Below are positions 51,932-58,772 of a stretch of 64,000 nt of DNA, in pieces. The DNA is from an uncultured Ruminiclostridium sp. (lineage in GTDB: Bacteria > Bacillota > Clostridia > Oscillospirales > Ruminococcaceae). Under the pieces are notes generated by a model. That model saw only the letters and a list, made by a program, of their open reading frames with translations, made no database searches and was not told the DNA's origin. The position numbers were made by a program, and so were the translations under genes. The stretch is from assembly GCA_947630175.1 (NCBI GenBank), contig CANRGJ010000001.1, positions 186,001 to 250,000 on the forward strand. Direction: 5' to 3'. Position 1 is the stretch's first letter; every line of letters begins with the position of its first letter.

Positions 51932-52900
51932 ATGCTAAAGTTCTACAAAACGGACGGCAACGCTATAATTGAGGTTGAAACGCTTGAAGCGGGGTGCTGG
52001 GTATCTGCGATCGCACCTACTGAATCAGAAATTTCTCTGCTGGAAAGCAAGTTGAATATTGACAGAGATTTCATTCGCTCAGCATTGGACGAGGAAGAAA
52101 CTTCCCGTATCGAAAACGAGGATAATCAAACGCTGATTGTTCTTGACTATCCTGTGGCTGAAAAACCTGAGGTATCGACTTCAAAACGCAAAGGGTCAAG
52201 GTCAGATGATGATACGATATCATATTACACTGTGCCAATGAGCATAATTCTTACCGAAAGCAACGTAGTAACGGTAAGCTTAAAGCCAAACTCAATTGTT
52301 GATGATTTTGCAAATAACGTTGTAAAAAATATCAAAACACAATTTAAAACGCAGTTTATTTTTTGTCTTTTGCTCAGGATTGCAGGGAAGTACCTGCAAT
52401 ATTTGAAACAAATAGATAAAATAAGTAGCTATGTAGAAAACCACCTTCACAAGTCAATGAAAAATCAGGAGATAATTCAGCTTCTTGATTTGGAAAAATC
52501 TCTTGTTTACTTCTCAACGTCATTAAAGGCTACCGAAACGGTACTGGAAAAAATATTAAGAGGGCGTGTAATAAAATTATATGATGAGGATCAGGATCTG
52601 CTTGAAGATGTTTTGATAGAAGTCAAGCAGGCAATTGAGATGACGAATATCTACTCGAACATTCTTTCAAACACCCTTGATGTTTTTGCGAGCATAATTT
52701 CAAATAACCTTAATATCGTTATGAAGGTCCTTACCATAATTACGATAGTAATGGCGGTCCCGACAATGGTATTCAGCTTTTACGGTATGAACGTACATGG
52801 ACTTCCTTATGCGGATAATATACTTTTTCCCATAGGATTGTCCGCTGTTCTGGCCTTGCTGGCAGGTATCATACTTTCAAAGAGCAAATTTTACAAATAA
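51932..52900 (+). CDS. corA: CorA-family divalent metal (Mg2+) transporter
   Basis: The 322-residue protein has a large cytoplasmic N-terminal domain and two C-terminal helices. The selectivity motif YGMN follows the first helix (FSFYGMNVHGLPY). CorA pentamers pass Mg2+, or Co2+ or Ni2+ in some members. GAAGGGGGACACA precedes the ATG. The long leader with an upstream ORF and alternative hairpins suggests translational control, as with the corA and mgtA leaders of enterobacteria, though by unrelated sequences. There is no M-box-like riboswitch. Confidence 0.93.
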   Translation: MLKFYKTDGNAIIEVETLEAGCWVSAIAPTESEISLLESKLNIDRDFIRSALDEEETSRIENEDNQTLIVLDYPVAEKPEVSTSKRKGSRSDDDTISYYTVPMSIILTESNVVTVSLKPNSIVDDFANNVVKNIKTQFKTQFIFCLLLRIAGKYLQYLKQIDKISSYVENHLHKSMKNQEIIQLLDLEKSLVYFSTSLKATETVLEKILRGRVIKLYDEDQDLLEDVLIEVKQAIEMTNIYSNILSNTLDVFASIISNNLNIVMKVLTIITIVMAVPTMVFSFYGMNVHGLPYADNILFPIGLSAVLALLAGIILSKSKFYK

Positions 52901-52937
52901 AAAACTGCCCTATAAGAAAAAATTTCTATAAAATGTA

Positions 52938-52966
52938 TTGACAAGCGCTTATTGATGTGTTATAAT
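52938..52966 (+). promoter_or_regulatory. SigA promoter of rpmG-secE-nusG
   Basis: TTGACA (52938-52943), a 17-base spacer and TATAAT (52961-52966), full consensus. Confidence 0.85.
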
Positions 52967-52984
52967 TAAAATACCTCAATAGGG

Positions 52985-53071
52985 GCTTATTTTTTTGTGC
53001 AAAAAATAAGCAGATACAGGAAAAAATTTCTGTATATAATAAGAGGGAGGCTGGTTCGCTGAAAAGCGAAC
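52985..53071 (+). promoter_or_regulatory. Structured leader of the rpmG operon
   Basis: Three hairpins follow one another: an 11-bp GCTTATTTTTT/AAAAAATAAGC stem with loop near 52997, a small ACAG/CTGT stem near 53016-53033, and GTTCGCT-GAAA-AGCGAAC (53054-53071). I recognise no known leader family. Confidence 0.5.
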
Positions 53072-53099
53072 ACGGACAATAAAATAGGAGGTGCCGAAA

Positions 53100-53258
53100 A
53101 TGGCCGGAACACGAGTTAAGATCACTTTGGCTTGTACAGAGTGCAAACAGCGCAACTACAACACCAAGAAAAACAAAAAGAATGACCCTGACAGAATTGA
53201 GATCAACAAGTATTGCAAATTCTGCCGCAAGCACACGCTCCATAAGGAAACCAAGTAA
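53100..53258 (+). CDS. rpmG: 50S ribosomal protein L33
   Basis: This 52-residue basic protein begins [20 protein letters not shown] and contains two zinc-ribbon CxxC pairs, CTEC and CKFC. It is therefore the zinc-binding (C+) form of L33. AGGAGGTG lies before the ATG. It heads the usual rpmG-secE-nusG cluster after a structured leader. Zinc-lacking paralogues often exist elsewhere in Firmicute genomes, but none is visible in this window. Confidence 0.96.
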   Translation: MAGTRVKITLACTECKQRNYNTKKNKKNDPDRIEINKYCKFCRKHTLHKETK

Positions 53259-53274
53259 GAAGGAGGAAGCGTAA

Positions 53275-53559
53275 ATGGCAAACGAGCTTGATAAAAAGGC
53301 TCAGAAGGAAGCCGAAAAAGCAAAAAAGCAAAATCAGATCAAAAGCATGAAGGCTGCCGCTGCTAAAAAGCCCAAAAAGTCGATAGTACAGTACTTTAAG
53401 GACGTAAAATCCGAATTCAAAAAGGTTTCTTGGCCTTCAAGAAAGCAGGTTTTTAACAACACTGTTGTGGTACTGGTGACAATTGTGATATCAGGCGTTG
53501 CAATATGGGCGCTTGACTTTCTGTTCAGCAGTGTATGGAGCTTGATGCTCAGTATTTGA
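53275..53559 (+). CDS. secE: Preprotein translocase subunit SecE
   Basis: The 94-residue protein has a Lys/Ala-rich cytoplasmic N-terminus (1-35), the SecE amphipathic segment YFKDVKSEFKKVSWPSRKQV and one C-terminal membrane helix. SecE clamps SecY in the SecYEG channel. The long charged N-terminal extension is variable in Clostridia. AAGGAGGAAG precedes the ATG. It lies between rpmG and nusG as in most bacteria. Confidence 0.96.
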   Translation: MANELDKKAQKEAEKAKKQNQIKSMKAAAAKKPKKSIVQYFKDVKSEFKKVSWPSRKQVFNNTVVVLVTIVISGVAIWALDFLFSSVWSLMLSI

Positions 53560-53575
53560 TTGAAAGGGATTGCCG

Positions 53576-54094
53576 ATGTCAGAAGCAAAATGGTATATTC
53601 TGCACACATTTTCCGGTTATGAAAACAAAGTGGCAAATAACATCGCAAAGGTAGTTGAAAACAGAAATCTTCAGCACCTTATAGAAGAAGTTATGGTCCC
53701 CACTGAAACCATTACAGAAGAACGTGACGGCAAAACAAGAACTTACGAAAGTAAGATATATCCAAGTTACGTTTATGTTAAAATGGTAATGACCGATGAA
53801 TCGTGGTATATCTGCCGCAATACAAGAGGCTGCACGGGCTTTGTCGGTCCCGGATCAAAACCTATTCCTCTTACAGATGAGGAAGTAGCAAATCTCGGCG
53901 TAGTTAAAAAGCCGACGGAAATCAATGTGGCAGTGGGAGATATGGTAAACATCATTTCAGGTAATCTGGAAGGATTTGAGGGAACAGTCAAGGAAATCGA
54001 CGAAGCCGCTGGAACGGCTGTTGTTACTGTTTCCATGTTTGGCAGAGAAACGCCCACCACTCTTGATCTCTCATTGATTCAAAAAATCAGTTAA
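53576..54094 (+). CDS. nusG: Transcription antitermination factor NusG
   Basis: The 172-residue protein has the NGN domain (WYILHTFSGYENKVANNI, YPSYVYVKMVM, GCTGFVGPG) and a C-terminal KOW domain (VNIISGNLEGFEGTVKEID). It binds RNA polymerase and links it to Rho or to the ribosome. The ATG at 53576 has GAAAGGGA upstream; a TTG at 53570 would sit too close to it. Confidence 0.97.
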   Translation: MSEAKWYILHTFSGYENKVANNIAKVVENRNLQHLIEEVMVPTETITEERDGKTRTYESKIYPSYVYVKMVMTDESWYICRNTRGCTGFVGPGSKPIPLTDEEVANLGVVKKPTEINVAVGDMVNIISGNLEGFEGTVKEIDEAAGTAVVTVSMFGRETPTTLDLSLIQKIS

Positions 54095-54124
54095 GTTCTT
54101 TAAGTTTTTGGAGGTAAAATTAAA

Positions 54125-54550
54125 ATGGCTCAGAAAGTAGTCGGATTTATTAAATTACAAATTCCCGCAGGCAAAGCAACGCCTGCTCCCCCTGTAGGAC
54201 CTGCGCTTGGTCAGCACGGTGTAAACATTCCTGCTTTTACAAAGGAATTCAACGAGCGCACAAAAAATGACATTGGTCTTATTATTCCTGTTGTTATTAC
54301 AGTTTACGCTGACAGAAGCTTTTCATTTATTACAAAAACACCTCCCGCAGCTGTCCTTATCAAGAAGGCATGCGGTATAGAAACAGCATCCGGTACACCT
54401 AACAAGACAAAGGTTGCCAAAATCACCAAAGCACAGGTACAGCAGATTGCAGAGCAGAAAATGAGAGACCTTAATGCGGGCTCTATTGAAGCTGCTATGT
54501 CTATGATTGCAGGAACCTGCCGTTCTATGGGTGTAGAGGTAGTTGACTGA
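54125..54550 (+). CDS. rplK: 50S ribosomal protein L11
   Basis: The 141-residue protein has the classical sequence [31 protein letters not shown] at its start and a C-terminal rRNA-binding domain ending [10 protein letters not shown]. It binds the GTPase-associated centre of 23S rRNA and is the target of thiopeptides. GGAGG lies before the ATG. It is separated from rplA by 111 bases that hold an L1-type RNA site. Confidence 0.98.
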   Translation: MAQKVVGFIKLQIPAGKATPAPPVGPALGQHGVNIPAFTKEFNERTKNDIGLIIPVVITVYADRSFSFITKTPPAAVLIKKACGIETASGTPNKTKVAKITKAQVQQIAEQKMRDLNAGSIEAAMSMIAGTCRSMGVEVVD

Positions 54551-54619
54551 TATTCAGTTCAATATGTTCATTATTTCACAATTAAATGAACAAACAAACA
54601 ACTTAAAACAACAATGACA

Positions 54620-54647
54620 GTGGGAGGTTAATAAACCGTTTGACCAC
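54620..54647 (+). promoter_or_regulatory. L1-binding leader of rplA (23S rRNA mimic)
   Basis: GTGG (54620-54623) pairs with CCAC (54644-54647), and GGTT (54626-54629) with AACC (54634-54637). They flank an asymmetric loop of GA against GTTTGA. GTGGGAGG also occurs in the L1 site of 23S rRNA (helix 76-77). This is the expected form of an L1 autoregulatory site; the rplA ribosome site AAGGAGG follows at once. Confidence 0.75.
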
Positions 54648-54661
54648 AAGGAGGATAATAA

Positions 54662-55354
54662 ATGAAACACGGAAAAAAGTATATTGAAAGCGCAAAGCTT
54701 ATTGATTCCACAAAATATTACGATGCTGCCGAGGCTCTTGGTCTTGTTTGCCAGACTGCCAAAGCAAAATTTGACGAAACTGTTGAGATCCATATAAAAT
54801 TAGGTGTTGACTCACGTCACGCCGATCAGCAGGTAAGAGGCGCAGTTGTTTTGCCTAACGGAACAGGTAAGACAGTCAGAACGCTGGTATTTGCAAAGGG
54901 CGATAAGATAAAAGAAGCTGAGGAAGCGGGAGCTGATTACGTTTCCGATGACGATACAGTAAAGAAAATTCAGGATGGTTGGATGGACTTTGACGTTGTT
55001 ATCGCAACTCCTGATATGATGGGTATTGTAGGACGTCTTGGTAAAGTCCTCGGTCCTCGTGGACTGATGCCTAACCCTAAGGCAGGAACTGTTACTCCTG
55101 AAGTTGGCAAGGCTGTTCAGGAAGCAAAAGCGGGTAAAATCGAATATCGTCTTGATAAGACAAACATCATTCACTGCCCAATCGGTAAGGCATCATTCGG
55201 AAGCGAAAAGCTGGAAGAAAACCTTGACGCTCTTATGAGCGCAGTTGTAAAAGCTAAGCCTGCCGCTGCGAAGGGAACGTATATCAAATCCTGCACTGTT
55301 TCCTCTACTATGGGACCCGGCGTTAAAGTCAACACCATCAAATACGGTGCATAA
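54662..55354 (+). CDS. rplA: 50S ribosomal protein L1
   Basis: The 230-residue protein has [22 protein letters not shown], the RNA-binding [21 protein letters not shown] and the tail [12 protein letters not shown]1 forms the mobile stalk near the E site and can repress its own mRNA. AAGGAGG precedes the ATG, and the preceding leader carries a likely L1 site. A terminator follows. Confidence 0.98.
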   Translation: MKHGKKYIESAKLIDSTKYYDAAEALGLVCQTAKAKFDETVEIHIKLGVDSRHADQQVRGAVVLPNGTGKTVRTLVFAKGDKIKEAEEAGADYVSDDDTVKKIQDGWMDFDVVIATPDMMGIVGRLGKVLGPRGLMPNPKAGTVTPEVGKAVQEAKAGKIEYRLDKTNIIHCPIGKASFGSEKLEENLDALMSAVVKAKPAAAKGTYIKSCTVSSTMGPGVKVNTIKYGA

Positions 55355-55375
55355 AAATTAAATAATTTTATTATA

Positions 55376-55411
55376 AAAAAACACATTTGCCTATTGACAA
55401 ATGTGTTTTTT
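55376..55411 (+). terminator. Terminator after rplA
   Basis: Stem AAAAAACACATTTG / CAAATGTGTTTTTT with an 8-base loop. Its right half overlaps the next promoter. Confidence 0.8.
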
Positions 55412-55422
55412 TATGTTATCAT
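55394..55422 (+). promoter_or_regulatory. SigA promoter of rplJL, overlapping the rplA terminator
   Basis: TTGACA (55394-55399), a 17-base spacer and TATCAT (55417-55422). Confidence 0.6.
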
Positions 55423-55428
55423 ATCATT

Positions 55429-55560
55429 GCTGTTCTAAAGACAGCAGGTCGCATAAGCGCTAACGGTTTTATACCGCCTGCCGAGGAATGGGAAGTAATA
55501 TTATGTGATTACGTCCTTTTCCTTTGGAAAAGGATTTTTTATTCCCCTTTTTAGTGACAG
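55429..55560 (+). promoter_or_regulatory. Ribosomal protein L10 leader with attenuator
   Basis: AAAGACAGCAGGT and CCTGCCGAGGAATGGGAAG are the hallmarks of the L10 leader. A terminator hairpin TCCTTTTCC / GGAAAAGGA plus a T-run lies at 55514-55540. Excess L10-(L12)4 complex is known to bind this leader and favour termination. Confidence 0.9.
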
Positions 55561-55586
55561 CAATACTAAAATAGGAGGTAAAGATT

Positions 55587-56096
55587 ATGCCAAGTCAGAA
55601 GATTTTGGAATCCAAGCAACAATTTGTAAACGATCTTGCAGAAAAACTAAAAAATTCCGCTTGCGGAGTAATAGTTGACTACAAGGGAATCAATGTTGCA
55701 GACGATACCGTACTGAGAAAAAATCTTCGTGAAGCAGGTGTTGAATACTTTGTAGTAAAAAACACGTTGCTTAAAAGAGCAGCAGAAGCTGCCGGAATCG
55801 ACGGTTTGGACGAGCATCTTGAAGGGACTACCGCTATTGCTCTTTCTAAGGAAGACATTATTATAGCTCCCAAGCTGCTTTATCAGCAGGTCGAAGCATC
55901 AAACGGAAATTTCTCTATCAAAGTCGGCTTTGTTGACGGTAAGGCAATAACAGCGGAAGAAGTTACAGAATACGCTAAACTGCCCGACAAGAACACTCTG
56001 GTTGCAAAATTCCTGTATGTACTTCAGGCTCCTATCCAGAAGCTTGCAATTGCAGTCAACGAGATTGCAAAGAAAAACGAAGAAACTGCTGCATAA
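55587..56096 (+). CDS. rplJ: 50S ribosomal protein L10
   Basis: The 169-residue protein has VIVDYKGINVADDTVLRKNLREAGVEYFVVKNTLLKRA, the core of L10, and a C-terminal helix that carries L7/L12 dimers. AGGAGG lies before the ATG. The L10 leader and attenuator precede it. rplL follows after 45 bases. Confidence 0.98.
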   Translation: MPSQKILESKQQFVNDLAEKLKNSACGVIVDYKGINVADDTVLRKNLREAGVEYFVVKNTLLKRAAEAAGIDGLDEHLEGTTAIALSKEDIIIAPKLLYQQVEASNGNFSIKVGFVDGKAITAEEVTEYAKLPDKNTLVAKFLYVLQAPIQKLAIAVNEIAKKNEETAA

Positions 56097-56141
56097 TTTT
56101 TGCAGTACAACACAAATTTTATTTTATGGAGGAACATAAAA

Positions 56142-56516
56142 ATGGCTTCAGAAAAAGTTTTGGCATTAGTTGAGGAAGTAAAAACACTTTCCGTTCTCGA
56201 ACTTAACGAGCTTGTAAAGGCTCTTGAAGAAGAATTTGGCGTATCTGCCGCTGCAATGGCAGTTGCTGCTCCTGCTGCTGGCGGTGCTGCTATGGCAGAA
56301 GAAAAGACTGAATTTGACGTTGTTCTGGCAAGCTTTGGCGACGCTAAGATGAACGTTATCAAGGCAGTTAAGGATATCTGCGGTCTTGGTCTTAAGGAAG
56401 CTAAGGAGCTGGTTGAGGCTGCTCCTAAGACTCTTAAAGAAGGCGTTTCTAAGGCAGAAGCTGAAGAAATCAAGACCAAGCTGGAAGAAGCCGGCGCTAA
56501 GATTGAGCTTAAGTAA
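56142..56516 (+). CDS. rplL: 50S ribosomal protein L7/L12
   Basis: The 124-residue protein has the N-terminal dimer domain ([26 protein letters not shown]), an Ala-rich hinge and the factor-binding C-terminal domain ([24 protein letters not shown]). The ATG at 56142 follows ATGGAGGAAC; an upstream in-frame codon at 56100 is rejected. A terminator and tRNA-Leu follow, where rpoB is found in most bacteria. Confidence 0.98.
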   Translation: MASEKVLALVEEVKTLSVLELNELVKALEEEFGVSAAAMAVAAPAAGGAAMAEEKTEFDVVLASFGDAKMNVIKAVKDICGLGLKEAKELVEAAPKTLKEGVSKAEAEEIKTKLEEAGAKIELK

Positions 56517-56529
56517 GGCTGTTATTAAC

Positions 56530-56558
56530 AAAGGCGGACAGGTATACTGTCCGCCTTT
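56530..56558 (+). terminator. Terminator of rplJL
   Basis: A perfect 12-bp stem AAAGGCGGACAG / CTGTCCGCCTTT with a 5-base loop and a T-rich tail. Confidence 0.9.
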
Positions 56559-56602
56559 TATTTTATATTCAAAAATAAAATCAATAAAATTTAAAAAAAG
56601 GG

Positions 56603-56631
56603 TTGATTTTTCTTTATCGTTATGATATAAT
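56603..56631 (+). promoter_or_regulatory. SigA promoter of tRNA-Leu
   Basis: TTGATT (56603-56608), a 17-base spacer and TATAAT (56626-56631). Confidence 0.75.
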
Positions 56632-56665
56632 ATAAAAGCTGTGACAAAACAGCTGAATAAAAATT

Positions 56666-56752
56666 GCAGGTATGGCGGAATTGGCAGACGCGCTAGCTTC
56701 AGGTGCTAGTCCTCGCAAGGGGGTATGGGTTCAAGTCCCTTTACCTGCACCA
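56666..56752 (+). tRNA. tRNA-Leu (anticodon CAG)
   Basis: A class II tRNA of 87 bases including the encoded CCA. The acceptor arms GCAGGTA and TACCTGC pair fully. The anticodon stem CTAGC/GCTAG holds TTCAGGT with CAG. A long variable arm (CCTCGCAAGGGGG) and the T-loop TTCAAGT follow. Confidence 0.97.
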
Positions 56753-56767
56753 CCAGCGTGACGCTGG
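56753..56767 (+). repeat. tRNA trailer hairpin, copy 2
   Basis: CCAGCGTGACGCTGG starts at the base after CCA and is identical to the element after tRNA-Pro at 29832. The identity continues for AC. Confidence 0.85.
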
Positions 56768-56784
56768 ACTCATTAGAAAGGCAG

Positions 56785-56836
56785 GTGAATGATATGAATA
56801 TTTGCATCGGAAAAATCGAGAATATATATCATTCAC
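56785..56836 (+). repeat. 11-bp inverted repeat downstream of tRNA-Leu
   Basis: GTGAATGATAT (56785-56795) and ATATCATTCAC (56826-56836) are exact reverse complements with a 30-base loop. A 14-codon frame starting at ATG 56794 lies across it but has no other support. The rest of the stretch up to 56930 holds only a terminator. Confidence 0.55.
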
Positions 56837-56876
56837 ACTTGCTTTTACTTTAACTTCATTTGTGGATAACAAATTT

Positions 56877-56904
56877 AAGTGTTCTCGTTTTTTCGAGAAC
56901 ACTT
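56877..56904 (+). terminator. Terminator downstream of tRNA-Leu
   Basis: Stem AAGTGTTCTCG / CGAGAACACTT with a T6 loop and a T-run. Confidence 0.85.
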
Positions 56905-56930
56905 TTTATTTTCAGAAATGAGGTATTTAA

Positions 56931-57437
56931 ATGGAAAAACTAAAATTTATTCAAATCGAAAAAGGCGAACCGAAGCATTATGAAATGGCAAAAAAGTTAT
57001 GGCTGCCATTCAGCAGAGAAATTGATGAGCATGAGGGAATATTTGAGACTGAAGAAGAGATATTGCATGATCTTTCAAGGAGAATAAACATTCAAGGCAG
57101 CAGAAAAAATATGCATTTTGAACTTGCTTTGTCAGACAACAAACCTATCGGCATTGCAATGTTTGCAATAGATACGGGAACAGTTTATGGTCTTCTTGAA
57201 AGCGGATATGGTGTTATCACAGGATTTTACATATCGCCCGCATACCGCCGAATGGGTTATGGGAAAGAGTTTTTTGGGCATATTGAACAGACGCTGAAGG
57301 CTGACGGTGCGCCAAAAATATATCTTACTCCTGACGGTGTAACTGGTAAACCGTTTTGGAATTCACTTGGATTTAAAAACAGCGGTAAATTCGACCCTGA
57401 TGATAAAAAATATATTTATATCAAGGATATTAGCTGA
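56931..57437 (+). CDS. GNAT-family N-acetyltransferase
   Basis: The 168-residue protein has the acetyl-CoA-binding motif in ISPAYRRMGYGKEFF (R-x-x-G-x-G/A form) and a C-terminal NSLGFKNSGKF strand typical of the fold. The acceptor is unknown. GAGGTA lies a few bases before the start. It stands alone between the tRNA-Leu region and the convergent murD2. Confidence 0.82.
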   Translation: MEKLKFIQIEKGEPKHYEMAKKLWLPFSREIDEHEGIFETEEEILHDLSRRINIQGSRKNMHFELALSDNKPIGIAMFAIDTGTVYGLLESGYGVITGFYISPAYRRMGYGKEFFGHIEQTLKADGAPKIYLTPDGVTGKPFWNSLGFKNSGKFDPDDKKYIYIKDIS

Positions 57438-57456
57438 GCAATTGTCAACAAAATAA

Positions 57457-58770
57457 TTACAATTTATTTACAAGCTCTTTAAAATGTTTTCCTCTTTCTT
57501 CAAAGTTCTTGTAAAAACCATAGCTTGCGGCAGCAGGGGAGAGGACACAACAATGTTTGGAAACCTCATATGCTTTTTGAACTGCCTCTTCCATATCCTT
57601 TACTTTAAATACATTAGAAGTATCATTAAGCATAGCGGCTATACGATAGCCGCTGTCAGGCAGGCAAATTATGTTTTTTACATTTCCCTTATTCAAAAAA
57701 TCTATGAGAATATCATAGTTTATTCCTCTGTCCATTCCGCCGATAATTACAGTATCGGCGGAAAATGTTTTTATCGCATTTATTGAAGCAAGCGGAATTG
57801 TGCTTATACTGTCATTTACATATTTAACACCGTTTACAGTTCTGACGACTTCCATTCTGTGTTCAAGACCGTTAAAGCTCTTGATCGTTTCAATCGCCAT
57901 ATCAATATTACAGCCTGAATTTACGGCCGCAGCAAGTGCAACGGCTATATTGTATAAATTATGCTTTCCTTCCAGTCTGGGAGAAATCTTTTCATAAGGA
58001 ATTATATTGTCAAAAAAGAAAATATCTTTTCCATCTTTTCCGCTGACATAAATATCCGCTTTTTTGTCCATTGAAACGGTTATTTTTTGGGAGGGAATTG
58101 AGTTGATCTCTTCAGACAGATTTTCTACATTAAGTATAGTAACATCGTCTTTACGCTGAAATCTGTATATGTTTTCCTTGGCATACTTATATGCGTTGAA
58201 ATCAACATAATGATCCAGATGTTCCTCATAAACATTCAGCAAAACTGCAATATTAGGTGATGCCTTTAAATATTCAAGCTGGTGACAGGACATTTCGCAC
58301 ACTATTATTGTGTCCTTTTCCAGACTGTCCGTTATTGAAAGTGGCGGAATACCTATATTTCCGATAAGAACAGTTTTTTTGCCGCAGTGTTCAAGTATGT
58401 GATGAATAAGGCTTGAAGTTGTGGATTTTCCTTTTGTGCCTGTAACGCCTATAATTTTATTTTCACAAAATCTTAAAAGCAGATCAGTCTGACCTGTTAT
58501 TTTCTTTTTATTTGTATCGGAAAGCTTGTCAAATAACGCTATTCCAGGCGTTTTCATAACAATCTCGTACTCATCTATCGCATCAAGATAATTTTCTCCC
58601 GAAAAAAGCTCATACTGTTCAATTTCAGGCGTAACTATCAGATTTTGGTCTGCAATTCCAATCTTGCAGTCTATATTTTTCAGTATATCAAGCGTGGAAC
58701 GTCCTTCACGTCCAAAACCGAGTATTAAAACTTTCTTTCCCTGAAAAAAAGCATTGAGTTTTTTTTTCAT
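57457..58770 (-). CDS. murD2: MurD-type ligase, probable MurD2 (UDP-MurNAc-L-Ala:L-Glu ligase)
   Basis: The 437-residue Mur ligase has the N-terminal Rossmann motif VLILGFGREGRSTL, the ATP loop GVTGTKGKSTTSSLIHHI, NVYEEHLDHY and the C-terminal NDSISTIPLAS. An ordinary MurD adds D-Glu to UDP-MurNAc-L-Ala. The upstream partner, 2 bases away, looks like MurL, an epimerase that turns a terminal L-Glu into D-Glu. I therefore infer the MurD2 activity that adds L-Glu, as shown for the Xanthomonas pair. A standard murD with the dcw cluster is not in the window. The biochemical assignment is an inference from context. Confidence 0.78.
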   Translation of the reverse strand: MKKKLNAFFQGKKVLILGFGREGRSTLDILKNIDCKIGIADQNLIVTPEIEQYELFSGENYLDAIDEYEIVMKTPGIALFDKLSDTNKKKITGQTDLLLRFCENKIIGVTGTKGKSTTSSLIHHILEHCGKKTVLIGNIGIPPLSITDSLEKDTIIVCEMSCHQLEYLKASPNIAVLLNVYEEHLDHYVDFNAYKYAKENIYRFQRKDDVTILNVENLSEEINSIPSQKITVSMDKKADIYVSGKDGKDIFFFDNIIPYEKISPRLEGKHNLYNIAVALAAAVNSGCNIDMAIETIKSFNGLEHRMEVVRTVNGVKYVNDSISTIPLASINAIKTFSADTVIIGGMDRGINYDILIDFLNKGNVKNIICLPDSGYRIAAMLNDTSNVFKVKDMEEAVQKAYEVSKHCCVLSPAAASYGFYKNFEERGKHFKELVNKL

Positions 58771-58772
58771 AA

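Noticed and set aside
52938-52960. Catabolite-responsive element at AAGCGCTT in the rpmG promoter
   Set aside because: The flanks are out of register with the cre consensus, and the palindrome is part of a standard promoter spacer.
56794-56850. 14-codon ORF after tRNA-Leu
   Set aside because: It lies in an inverted repeat, is very short and has no other coding signal.
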